From: Gammaproteobacteria bacterium | GTDB lineage: Bacteria > Pseudomonadota > Gammaproteobacteria > Pseudomonadales > Halieaceae | Reading direction: 5' to 3' | Length of the DNA: 34,381 bases | Assembly (NCBI GenBank): GCA_030431585.1 | Contig: JAUIIQ010000011.1 | Coordinates: 1-34,381 of the forward strand | In this document: piece after piece, positions 1 through 7,358 of the stretch | How positions within the stretch are numbered: position 1 is the first letter of the stretch | Layout of the letters: each line of letters starts with the position of its first letter | Notes under the pieces: generated by a model | Told to the model about the DNA's origin: nothing | Seen by the model: the letters and a program-made list of their open reading frames with translations, nothing else | Databases searched by the model: none | Made by a program: the position numbers and the translations under genes

Positions 1-1
1 T

Positions 2-520
2 ATCTATGACGACCTCGCAGGCGGGCATCTGCGCATTGAAATGCGCGCGCTGCCGGCGGGGCCAACCGCGATAGACATGGTGGCAAATGCTGCGTTTCTC
101 ATTGGCGCCGCGGAAGGCATACGTCCAGAGTTGGCGCAATTGCTGCCCGCTATCCCGTTTCGCAATGCAGAATACAACTTTTATCGCGCCGCCCAGTCTG
201 GTCTGGATGCGCAACTTGTATGGCCGGAGGCGGACCAGTCGGGATACCGGGAGCAAGCCATCACCGACGTTATCGCAGGCATGTTGCCAGTGGCCAGGTC
301 GGGTTTGCTGGCTATCGGCCTGCAGCCAGCGGAAATTGACCGCTATCTTGGCGTAATAGAGGAGCGCCTGGAGACACGACAGTCCGGCGCGGTCTGGCAG
401 CAGAAAAAGCTGAAACAGCTGAAACGACGCATGCCCGCCAAGCGGGCGTTACACGAACTACTGGAGAACTTTGTCGGCCTCAGTGCGCAGAACCTGCCTG
501 TGGCCCGGTGGCCTGTATGA
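2..520 (+). CDS. GCS2-like amidoligase (glutamate-cysteine ligase superfamily), C-terminal fragment
   Basis: The gene enters from the left edge, so only its last 172 residues are visible. The segment HLRIEMRALPAGPTAIDMVA at the start of the fragment resembles the conserved late block of GCS2-type carboxylate-amine ligases, where a strand with Glu and Arg lines the ATP/metal site. The rest is helical and ends in an Asn-Pro-Val-x-x-Trp stretch. Enzymes of this fold join an amine to a carboxylate using ATP. The substrate cannot be told from this fragment. The stop codon overlaps the start of the next gene in an ATGA, so the two are translationally coupled and probably act on the same compound. 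The family call rests on motif memory, and the N-terminal catalytic part is outside the window. Confidence 0.55.
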   Translation: MYDDLAGGHLRIEMRALPAGPTAIDMVANAAFLIGAAEGIRPELAQLLPAIPFRNAEYNFYRAAQSGLDAQLVWPEADQSGYREQAITDVIAGMLPVARSGLLAIGLQPAEIDRYLGVIEERLETRQSGAVWQQKKLKQLKRRMPAKRALHELLENFVGLSAQNLPVARWPV

Positions 521-1551
521 GACGATTCAAATTTGTACGCGACCCCAACCCGGCAGAACTGGGCTACAACATCGAGGAGTTTCTTCGCTGGATGGACGGA
601 CCCTGCTGCTTCTTGTTGACCGGTGACGATCCCTCGCGAACCCGCGCCCTGGTGACCCTGCTGCATGGCAACGAGCCTTCGGGGACGATCGCCCTGTATC
701 GGTGGCTCAAGAGCGGCCGGCGTCCGGCGGTTAACATCGTATGTATTGTGGCCTCGGTGGGCGCGGCCCTGGAGGCACCGGTTTTCAGCCACCGTATGCT
801 GCCGCGAGCGCGAGACCTCAACCGTTGTTTTCGTCCGCCTTTCGATGACGCCCAGGGTGCCCTGGCGGAAGAAATCCTGGAGATCCTGCGCTTGCACAAG
901 CCTGAGGCGGTGGTGGATATGCACAACACCTCGGGTTCCGGGCCGGCGTTTGGCGTGTGTACCTTTATGGATAGACAGCATGACGCGCTCGTCTCCCTGT
1001 TCACCCAAAGGCTCATTGTGTCTGACCTGGGTCTGGGCGCGTTGATGGAATTGAGCGAAGCGGCCTGCCCGACGGTAACGGTAGAGGTGGGAGGGCGCCT
1101 TGACGATGAGGCCCATGAGCTTGCTTATGAGGGGATGAGCCGGTATTTCCAGGCGCAAACTGTGCTTTGCCCCGGCGACACGGACTGGGGCCTGGAACTG
1201 CTGCGCGACCCGATACGCCTGGAGCTGCGGGAAAACGTGACCCTCACCTATGCGGAAGCACCCTGCGACAATTACGACATCACTCTGATGCCCGATATAG
1301 AGCACCACAATTTCGGTGGAATCAAACCCGATACCTTGCTGGGCTGGGCGCGTGCGCCAGAGACACAACTGTTTCGCGCCCTGGATGCGGGCGGGCGCTG
1401 CGCCGTGACCAGGCTGGTGCGTGTGGTGAACGGAGAGATGTACCCGGCTCAACCACTCAAGCTGTTCATGATTACCAATAACGCCGCCATCGCCCACTCG
1501 GACTGCCTGTTCTATGCCGTGTCGGATGATGGCTCAACGATCTGCGCCTGA
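517..1551 (+). CDS. Succinylglutamate desuccinylase/aspartoacylase-type zinc hydrolase (M14 family)
   Basis: A 344-residue protein with the marks of the AstE/ASPA branch of the M14 carboxypeptidase clan. H50-x-x-E53 in LLHGNEPSG and H136 in VDMHNTSG would bind zinc. ARDLNR (about residues 98-103) is the substrate-carboxylate motif. E190 in TVTVEVGG fits the catalytic glutamate. Family members hydrolyse an N-acyl or amide bond on an amino acid. I chose the ATG at 517, which overlaps the upstream stop (ATGA), over a GTG at 508. Coupling to a GCS2-like ligase suggests one enzyme makes an amide that the other cleaves or trims, but the substrate is unknown. Length is typical for the family. Confidence 0.8.
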   Translation: MRRFKFVRDPNPAELGYNIEEFLRWMDGPCCFLLTGDDPSRTRALVTLLHGNEPSGTIALYRWLKSGRRPAVNIVCIVASVGAALEAPVFSHRMLPRARDLNRCFRPPFDDAQGALAEEILEILRLHKPEAVVDMHNTSGSGPAFGVCTFMDRQHDALVSLFTQRLIVSDLGLGALMELSEAACPTVTVEVGGRLDDEAHELAYEGMSRYFQAQTVLCPGDTDWGLELLRDPIRLELRENVTLTYAEAPCDNYDITLMPDIEHHNFGGIKPDTLLGWARAPETQLFRALDAGGRCAVTRLVRVVNGEMYPAQPLKLFMITNNAAIAHSDCLFYAVSDDGSTICA

Positions 1552-1641
1552 TGAGTCCCGGGGGCAGGGTGTGAGCGCTCTTGCCCTCGCCCTTGCGCGG
1601 GGGCGACGGGAAAGCCAGCCAGGCGTTCTATTTTCGCAGGG

Positions 1642-1661
1642 TTGTGCTACATTTGCCACAA
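1642..1661. promoter_or_regulatory. Possible operator upstream of the HxlR-type gene
   Basis: TTGTG and CACAA form an inverted repeat 10 nt apart, 21 nt before the start codon of the regulator gene. A TACATT (1648-1653) inside it could serve as a -10 box, although no good -35 was seen. Autoregulation through such a site would be normal for HxlR proteins. It is inferred only from symmetry and position. Confidence 0.25.
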
Positions 1662-1682
1662 ATCAAAACGGGTAGTTGATCC

Positions 1683-2207
1683 ATGCGCTGGGATGATATC
1701 GACAAGCAAACCTGCTCCGTTGCCCGCTCCCTGTCGGTGGTTGGCGAGCGCTGGACTATGCTGATTATCCGCGATGCCTTCCTGGGCACGCGCCGTTTTG
1801 ACCAGTTCCAGAGCAACCTCGGCATTACCCGACACCGGCTCTCCGAGCGCCTTGGTAAGTTGGTTGAAGCCGGCGTACTGGTAAAGGTCCCCTACAATGA
1901 CCGTCCGCTGCGCTACGAGTACAGGCTTACCCGCAAGGGCCTGGGGCTGTACCCGGTATTACTCACCCTGGCGCGCTGGGGCGATGAATGGATGGACAAG
2001 GGCGAGGGCGCGCCCATGGAGTATGTTCACCAGCGCTGCGGCCAGCAGACCCATGCGGTACTGACCTGCAGCGAATGCAATGAGCCCCTGCGGCCGGAAG
2101 AAGTGTCGCCCCGGCTGGGGCCGGCCCTGGTCAAACTCGCTGAGCAACTCGGCGAGAGCGGCGAGTCTTTTGACGAAATCCCACCTCTGTTGAGACGCTC
2201 TCTGTAG
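1683..2207 (+). CDS. HxlR-family transcriptional regulator with C-terminal zinc-ribbon-like tail
   Basis: A 174-residue winged-helix protein. Residues 1-100 match HxlR regulators: a Cys near the N terminus (C11), VVGERWTMLIIRDAFLGTRR, then the recognition region LGITRHRLSERLGKLVEAGV and a wing with PLRYEYRLTRKG. HxlR proteins are dimeric DNA-binding regulators, often responding to redox or electrophile stress through the N-terminal Cys. After the domain comes a tail with HQRCGQQTHAVLTCSECNEP. The Cys-x-x-Cys and the earlier Cys/His suggest a small metal-binding ribbon, seen in longer members of the family. It precedes a TonB-dependent receptor gene in the same direction, which is a plausible but unproven target. 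Confidence 0.85.
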   Translation: MRWDDIDKQTCSVARSLSVVGERWTMLIIRDAFLGTRRFDQFQSNLGITRHRLSERLGKLVEAGVLVKVPYNDRPLRYEYRLTRKGLGLYPVLLTLARWGDEWMDKGEGAPMEYVHQRCGQQTHAVLTCSECNEPLRPEEVSPRLGPALVKLAEQLGESGESFDEIPPLLRRSL

Positions 2208-2311
2208 CGTGCCCTCTGCACGCGCAACCGGTCGCAGAATCCTCTCGCTTTAACGCAAAACCGCCTGCGCAAGGCTGCTGTTTTTCTATGAAATAGTTAC
2301 GCTGCCCTGGA

Positions 2312-2340
2312 CTGTCACTTATGCGCTCAAGGTATAGAAT
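2312..2340 (+). promoter_or_regulatory. Candidate sigma-70 promoter of the TonB-dependent receptor
   Basis: CTGTCA at 2312-2317 and TAGAAT at 2335-2340 are separated by 17 nt. This would start transcription near 2346, about 86 nt before the receptor start codon. The leader is AT-rich and holds an interrupted palindrome, TATTAT-N4-ATAATA (2373-2388), that could be an operator. Consensus matching only. Confidence 0.35.
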
Positions 2341-2431
2341 GGCGGCACAATAATAAAGATAGTAACAGCAAGTATTATCAAAATAATAAGTTCGTAACAA
2401 ACACACCACACAAATTGCACGGAGCACCGCA

Positions 2432-4727
2432 ATGATTAACTTCAGAAAAACCGTACTTGCTGCGGCCGTTGTTTCAATGGTCCCCGCAGTGTCCTACGCG
2501 CAACTGGAAGAGGTACTGGTAACCGCTACCAAGCGCTCGGAATCAGTTCAAGACCTGCCCTTCTCGGTCAATGCGCAGACAGAACAGGATATACAGCGCT
2601 CCAACGCCACAACGCTAGAGGAACTCTCGCGCAATGTGGCCGGGCTGTCTATCCAGAACCTTGGCCCTGGCCAGAGCCAGGTGGCTATCCGCGGTGTATC
2701 CGCAGGCCAGATCGTACGTGACCAGCCCGGCGTGAAAGAGCAGGTGGGTGTCTACCTGGATGAAACCGTCATCTCCCTGTCGCTGTTCACCCCTGACCTG
2801 GACCTGTTCGACCTGAACCGGGTGGAAACCCTGCGCGGACCGCAAGGCACCCTGTTTGGCTCCGGCTCCATCGGTGGCACCGTTCGCTTCATTACCAAGC
2901 AACCGATGCTGGACGAAATGGAAGGCCAGCTCGAGGCGAATGTGAACACAGTGGATGACGGCAGCGAAGGCGGTCATCTGAAAGGCGCTATCAACATCCC
3001 CATGGGCGATACGCTGGCGCTGCGCCTGGTGGGTTATGGCACGCAGTACCCGGGCTATATCGATGCCCTGGGCGAAGGCGGCAGAGTGGATGAAGACGTC
3101 AATGACGGGTCTCGCAACGGGCTGCGCGCAGCCTTGCTCTGGCAGCCCACAGACACCCTGTCGATTACGCCAAGAATCGTCTACCAGGAGCTGGAGACAG
3201 ACGGCTACAACCGTCAGGAAACCTACAACATGTTCGCCAACCCGTTCACCACAACGCGTCCGGCGATCCAACTGGGTGACCTCGAGCAGTACCTGTTGCT
3301 GGACGAGGCCTTTGACGACGAGACGACCATCGCTGATGTCGTTGCCGTATGGAGCCTGGATGGCGTCGATTTAACGTATGTAGCAAGCTACACCGAGCGT
3401 GACATTGTAGTAAGCCGTGATGCGAGCGCACTCACCGGCAGTATCACTATAGATTTCGGCTTTGGCGAGGAAGCGGCGCAGTTGCCGTCCAATCTGAAAT
3501 CTATAGCTGCAGTGGGTAGCGGGCGTTTTCTACTCGGACACCCAGCGCGATTATGGGCAGTTCCTGCCCACACCTGGCTACGATGATGCCATCGACGCCG
3601 CCAATGGCTCCGGCGCAGCAGACGCCACCTACGTCAACGGCCTGGGTCCGAACTCACCGTTTAATTCGGAGCTGAGCTACGATATCGAACAGACTGCCGT
3701 TTTTGGTGAAGCCACTTACAGCTTTACCGATCGCCTTAACGTAACGCTGGGCGGTCGCTGGTACGACTTCGAAGAATCCCGGGACATTCTGCAAGACGGC
3801 ATTTTCTCCTCCTACGCCGATCAGCGTGATGAAACCAGCTCGGACGGTTTCACCCCGCGTATTCTTGCAGCCTATGATGTTAACGAATCCATCACCGTGA
3901 ACGCCCAGGCCTCACAGGGCTTCCGTCTCGGTGGCGTGAATGACCCGCTCAACGCTCCGCTGTGTTCCGACAGTGACCGCCAGATATTTGGTGGATTCCA
4001 GGACTACGATGACGAGACGCTGTGGAACTACGAAATTGGTTTCAAGAGCATGTGGGATAACATCCGCCTGAATGCGGCTGTCTTCTACACGGATATCGAA
4101 GATCTGCAGGTCACCCTGGATGCAGGTACCTGCTCCTCGCGCGTTTCCTTCAACGTTGAGGAAGCCCATACGCTGGGCGCCGAGCTGGAACTGACCGCCT
4201 ACGTAACAGACGCCTTTGTAGTGACCTTTGCCGGCAGCGTACTGGAAGCCGAATTTGATTCAACTGTACTCGATGGCGACGGCAACGTGGTAGGTGGCGT
4301 TGAAGACGGTAACCGCCTGGCATCAGTACCCGAGTGGCAGTTCTCGCTGTCCGGTACTTATAGCTTCGGCAGTCTCTTCGGTTCCGAGGACTCCTATGTG
4401 TCGGTGTGGTGGCAGGCAGTGGGTGATCGTATCACGCAGCCTTCCGACCAATTGCCGGGTTCAGATACTTTCCAGGCCGGCAGACCGTTTGCCGGTATGA
4501 CAGGCAATGAGGTGTACCAGGTGGATACCGAACTGGACTCCTACGATCTGGTTAACCTGAGTGCTGGCCTCAACTATGAGTCCTGGGACTTCGTGGCCTA
4601 CGTCAACAATGTGACCGACGAGTTGGCACTGCTGTCGCTGGATAAAGAGCGTGGCGGTACCGCGCGTGCGGGACACCGGGTGAACCAGCCGCGCACCTTT
4701 GGACTGACGGCGCGTTATAACTTCTGA
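2432..4727 (+). pseudogene. TonB-dependent outer-membrane receptor, disrupted by a frameshift near 3500
   Basis: The first reading frame (2432-3586) gives a signal peptide ending near SYAQ, a TonB box-like LEEVLVTATKR, and a full plug domain with VETLRGPQGTLFGSGSIGGT, then the first barrel strands. Around 3496-3507 the protein sequence jumps to another frame. That frame is open from 3507 to 4727 and begins LQWVAGVFYSDTQRDYGQ, a typical mid-barrel strand, ending in LTARYNF with the usual terminal Phe. The ATG at 3897 in the second part is an internal Met. The junction is short compared with related receptors, so some bases may be missing rather than just one. This family imports siderophores, vitamins or larger organics, and the substrate is not clear. 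A sequencing error is possible; otherwise the gene is inactive. A strong terminator follows. Confidence 0.8.
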
Positions 4728-4756
4728 CAGTAATCGCTGGCAGAGGTGTAATCAGG

Positions 4757-4787
4757 AAAACCGGCGTGAAAGCGCCGGTTTTTTTTT
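4757..4787 (+). terminator. Rho-independent terminator after the TonB-dependent receptor
   Basis: A perfect 10-bp stem (AAAACCGGCG with CGCCGGTTTT) and a 6-nt loop (TGAAAG) are followed directly by a T tract through 4787. It lies 30 nt after the receptor stop codon. The repeat element starts at the next base, 4788. Confidence 0.9.
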
Positions 4788-5082
4788 GGCTCTTCGCAGA
4801 TTAGCGGGGTTGCCTGGTGGATAGACACTTTACAGCTGAACGGACACTGCAATCGTGGTACGCGCGCCCCGCTGGGGTGCCCTCCGTCGGTCGCGAACCG
4901 GAAAAGCGCCGTTTCGCTCCCTCCCTCGGCGCGCACTTGCGACGAGCGGTTCAGCCGCTTCACCGACTCTGCATCGAGGGCACTACCTGTTTGTACTGGT
5001 GAGATCCTGTGGCTTACCCCGTTTGTGGTGTCCGCTTTGTCTGAATGACTCGTTCTCCGCTAAATGTGCGATGAATCATTTT
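4788..5082 (+). repeat. Mobile repeat element, copy A (MITE-like)
   Basis: The left 73 bp (4788-4860) match the reverse complement of 20226-20298 at about 64 of 73 positions without gaps. The right ~72 bp (5011-5082) match the reverse complement of 20037-20107 at roughly 84%. The 150-bp interior (4861-5010) is unrelated to copy B and is GC-rich without a convincing gene. The ends are imperfect inverted repeats of each other: TTAGCGG near the left end, CCGCTAA near the right, with CGGACAC/GTGTCCG further in. These are the features of a non-autonomous insertion element. No transposase is encoded. It fills most of the gene-free stretch 4728-5170; nothing else was recognised in 5083-5170. Confidence 0.75.
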
Positions 5083-5170
5083 TTTGGGTTTTGTGATTTA
5101 AGTTGAACGAGCAGAACCGCGAAAGTGAATGAGCGACGCTTCGAGTACCCCAAGGAATCGATATCTGGTC

Positions 5171-6199
5171 TTACTGGTTTTCACCAAACGGACAATCCAG
5201 CTTTGGACATTCATCTGACGCGGTGGTCGATTGCACCATTGTGTTGATTTCTGCCTGGCTATGTTTCAAGGCATGGTCAGCCGGTGCGCTTTGAATCGCG
5301 CAAGCAATTGCTTGCAAGGCCTGGGGGCCACAGGACAGCGCTGCGAGACTGTACGCCAGGTTGTTCCAACCGGCGGCAGCCATAGGGCGCTGATGCAGGT
5401 AAGACGAAAAGAATTGCTGCGAAGCGTGATACTCGCCCAGTGCGTACGCGCTGTTACCGGCTCCGAAATACGCTTCTGCCGTACCCGGCCAACGTCTTGT
5501 TATGGACTTATATACCGATAAGGCTGCGGCTGTTTCACCTACCTGCTCCAGGTCATTTGCGGCATTCAGTGTTTTTAACGGCTTTGCTGTCGCAGGCAAT
5601 ATTCCCGCCGGTAGTGCAACCATCGCCCAGGATTGCGCGCGGCGCCATGTTTTCAGGAACAGGCCAAAATCGATTTCGTGGGTGAATACCTCACCGGAGC
5701 GCAGCTCGATGGTTTCTTCATTCAGGTCGAAACCTATGGCAACACTGAAGTGCCACCGCGGCAGCCAGGCAAAGCCCAGGTTCTGCATGACCAGCACTGG
5801 ATGCCCCGCATCAATCTCGGCCAGAACATCATATAATCGCGGCTCGAGGATGTACGCCAGCATGCCGTAGCGCCTTGCTCGGGCCACCATTTCGGTGGTC
5901 ACCGCCCCCTCTTTGCCTGGAATATACAATTTCCCTCGCAGTGCCTCGGCTGTTACATCCACGCCCTGGGTTGCGAGTACAGTGGCTAGCGATGCGGGCC
6001 CGCATTGGTCTTCAATCTGAGGAAAAAAGGCGACATTATCCAGTGATTGCACTGGAGCGAGCGCAGCATAACCGGCAACGTCAACGTTCCCGGAAATGCT
6101 CGAACAGCCTGCTAGTACGCTTAATGTTATGGCAGTCCAGTATTTACAGGCTGAGGGTTTGCTCAATACCTTTGCCGTTGCAATGAAGACGCCCGGCAC
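5171..6199 (-). CDS. PA2778-family C39-like cysteine peptidase, lipoprotein with TPR-like repeats
   Basis: A 342-residue protein from the GTG at 6199. A hydrophobic segment ends in the lipobox LSVLAGC (C32), so it should be anchored to a membrane by lipid. Residues 57-160 form a C39-type papain-like domain: FFPQIEDQCGPASLATVL with oxyanion Gln61 and nucleophile Cys66, and RWHFSVAIG with His150. Residues about 210-320 hold TPR-like helical repeats (AEAYFGAGNSAYALGEY, GWNNLAYSLAAL). C39 peptidases usually cut after Gly-Gly. The start at 6199 lies 11 nt past the stop of the upstream gene, with AGGG five bases before it. A longer frame from a GTG at 6253 would overlap that gene and lacks a ribosome site. 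The pairing with a PA2779-family gene is conserved in other bacteria; the function is not known. Confidence 0.8.
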   Translation of the reverse strand: MPGVFIATAKVLSKPSACKYWTAITLSVLAGCSSISGNVDVAGYAALAPVQSLDNVAFFPQIEDQCGPASLATVLATQGVDVTAEALRGKLYIPGKEGAVTTEMVARARRYGMLAYILEPRLYDVLAEIDAGHPVLVMQNLGFAWLPRWHFSVAIGFDLNEETIELRSGEVFTHEIDFGLFLKTWRRAQSWAMVALPAGILPATAKPLKTLNAANDLEQVGETAAALSVYKSITRRWPGTAEAYFGAGNSAYALGEYHASQQFFSSYLHQRPMAAAGWNNLAYSLAALSCGPQALQAIACAIQSAPADHALKHSQAEINTMVQSTTASDECPKLDCPFGENQ

Positions 6200-6210
6200 A
6201 TTCACCCTGC

Positions 6211-6606
6211 TTAATTGATGCACCTGACAAAAGTAAAGACATCGGTGGCGCACAGCATATCGGTGATGACGAAGACGATGAAAATCGTCAACAAAACACC
6301 AACAATTCCACCAGCTGGCTGTTGTTCCAGGTCGGCATTGAGTTGCTGAATTTCTTCCGCAGTCAAGCTCGCGATACGATCGTTGAGCTGTTTGGTGTCG
6401 ACCCCTAACTCCTGTAACTGCTGCCGCAGCTCTTCGGACTCAAGGGCAGTCTGTAACTGTTGTTGGTTGTATTGTTCAGTCCCTGCGTTGATCACAGCAT
6501 CGGTTGATATCATGCTGGCGTGAGCGTTGCCGGCAAAGATACTGGCAACCACCAGCATTGAGACCAGAAAATGATTGATCCACCTGAAATTTCCCAAATT
6601 TCTCAT
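6211..6606 (-). CDS. PA2779-family small exported membrane protein
   Basis: A 131-residue protein. An N-terminal signal or membrane segment ends near GNAHA (residue 30). A Gln/Glu-rich helical stretch follows (about 45-95), then PAGG (97-100), one hydrophobic segment (101-117) and a short tail with TDVFTFV. This layout matches the PA2779 family, found next to PA2778-type peptidases. The ATG at 6606 is chosen because AAGGA lies about 7 nt upstream; a longer frame to 6654 has no support. The Gly-Gly immediately before the membrane helix resembles a C39 cleavage site, so this protein may be the substrate of the neighbouring peptidase. That is inference; no function is established. Confidence 0.75.
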   Translation of the reverse strand: MRNLGNFRWINHFLVSMLVVASIFAGNAHASMISTDAVINAGTEQYNQQQLQTALESEELRQQLQELGVDTKQLNDRIASLTAEEIQQLNADLEQQPAGGIVGVLLTIFIVFVITDMLCATDVFTFVRCIN

Positions 6607-6703
6607 ACGACATTCCTTCTGTTTTCCGCGTGAATAGAACAAGCATGAAGACACAAACCAGCGACGGAATATGAATGCTCTCTCGATCCTGAATTACTTC
6701 ATC

Positions 6704-7159
6704 TTACCCGGTTTTCTTATCATCACGGGTCATTCGTAGGAAAAGGCCCAGGGCAGCCAGAAGCAAGGCGGTGCTCGCTATAATCGCCACTGGATAATAA
6801 AGGTTTCCTGCAAGTTCCAACTGGCTGTACTTTATCACCATAATCAAACCTTCCAGCGACAGTGCGATGCAGACTGTTCCGATGAATCGTGGAATGGTTC
6901 TTCTTACGCTTGCGACTGGGTCATCATTCTCCCTGGCCTCTACCGCATACTCTTTGTTGACGACCAGCGCCAATTCGAAAACAGCCAGCCCAATAATACT
7001 CGTATTGATACTGCTCAGGAAAACCTGGGTAATATCATCGCCTGACAGAAAACCTACAAGCAAATTCTTGAACAGAATAAAAATGATGGACAGTGTTAAA
7101 GCAAGAAAAATAAAGGTAAATAACTGAGCGAATATGAGTTTGATCGAGTTAATATTCAT
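6704..7159 (-). CDS. Four-helix inner-membrane protein of unknown function
   Basis: A 151-residue protein with four predicted membrane segments, near residues 8-35, 47-66, 88-108 and 120-143. A charged loop, NKEYAVEARENDDPVASVRR, lies between the second and third, and the tail is basic. I do not recognise a named family with confidence. A strong ribosome site (AGGAGG, 7 nt before the ATG) supports the start. It is followed on the same strand, about 100 nt later, by the PA2779/PA2778 pair and may be transcribed with them. Base composition is more AT-rich than its neighbours, which could mean a separate origin. Confidence 0.6.
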   Translation of the reverse strand: MNINSIKLIFAQLFTFIFLALTLSIIFILFKNLLVGFLSGDDITQVFLSSINTSIIGLAVFELALVVNKEYAVEARENDDPVASVRRTIPRFIGTVCIALSLEGLIMVIKYSQLELAGNLYYPVAIIASTALLLAALGLFLRMTRDDKKTG

Positions 7160-7255
7160 TCCACAACCTCCTTGTATGAATTGTTTGATCTGTTATCAAG
7201 ACCCCGGTCATCAGTGGCAACGATGATCTACATTCACGGGTGGGCTGTCTCTCTC

Positions 7256-7338
7256 GGCCAGGCAACTGACGTTGCTGGTGGCCAAGCGGAGAGCGTCCGT
7301 GCGAGGCATCCTCGCGTGAAAATGCCTCGCATCGACGC
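7256..7338. repeat. Two adjacent strong hairpins downstream of metY
   Basis: The larger hairpin pairs AGCGTC (7292-7297) and TGCGAGGCAT (7300-7309) with ATGCCTCGCA (7322-7331) and GACGCT (7334-7339): 16 pairs, a 2x2 internal loop and a 12-nt apical loop. A smaller one pairs GGCCA/GCAAC (7256-7266) with GTTGC/TGGCC (7271-7283). They lie past the metY stop codon and before the membrane-protein gene. No T tract follows on either strand, so this is not a standard rho-independent terminator. It may protect the 3' end of the mRNA or be a REP-like palindrome. Confidence 0.6.
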
Positions 7339-7358
7339 TTGTCGTAGGGATAGCTGGC

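Noticed and set aside
343-1497. Open frame of 384 codons on the minus strand
   Set aside because: Antisense shadow of the M14 hydrolase, whose catalytic residues are all present on the plus strand.
3897-4727. Separate 276-codon gene starting at ATG 3897
   Set aside because: The frame is open back to 3507 with receptor barrel sequence; the ATG is an internal Met of the disrupted receptor.
4861-5010. A gene within the interior of repeat copy A
   Set aside because: Open frames there are short, without ribosome sites or recognisable sequence, and simply follow the high GC content.
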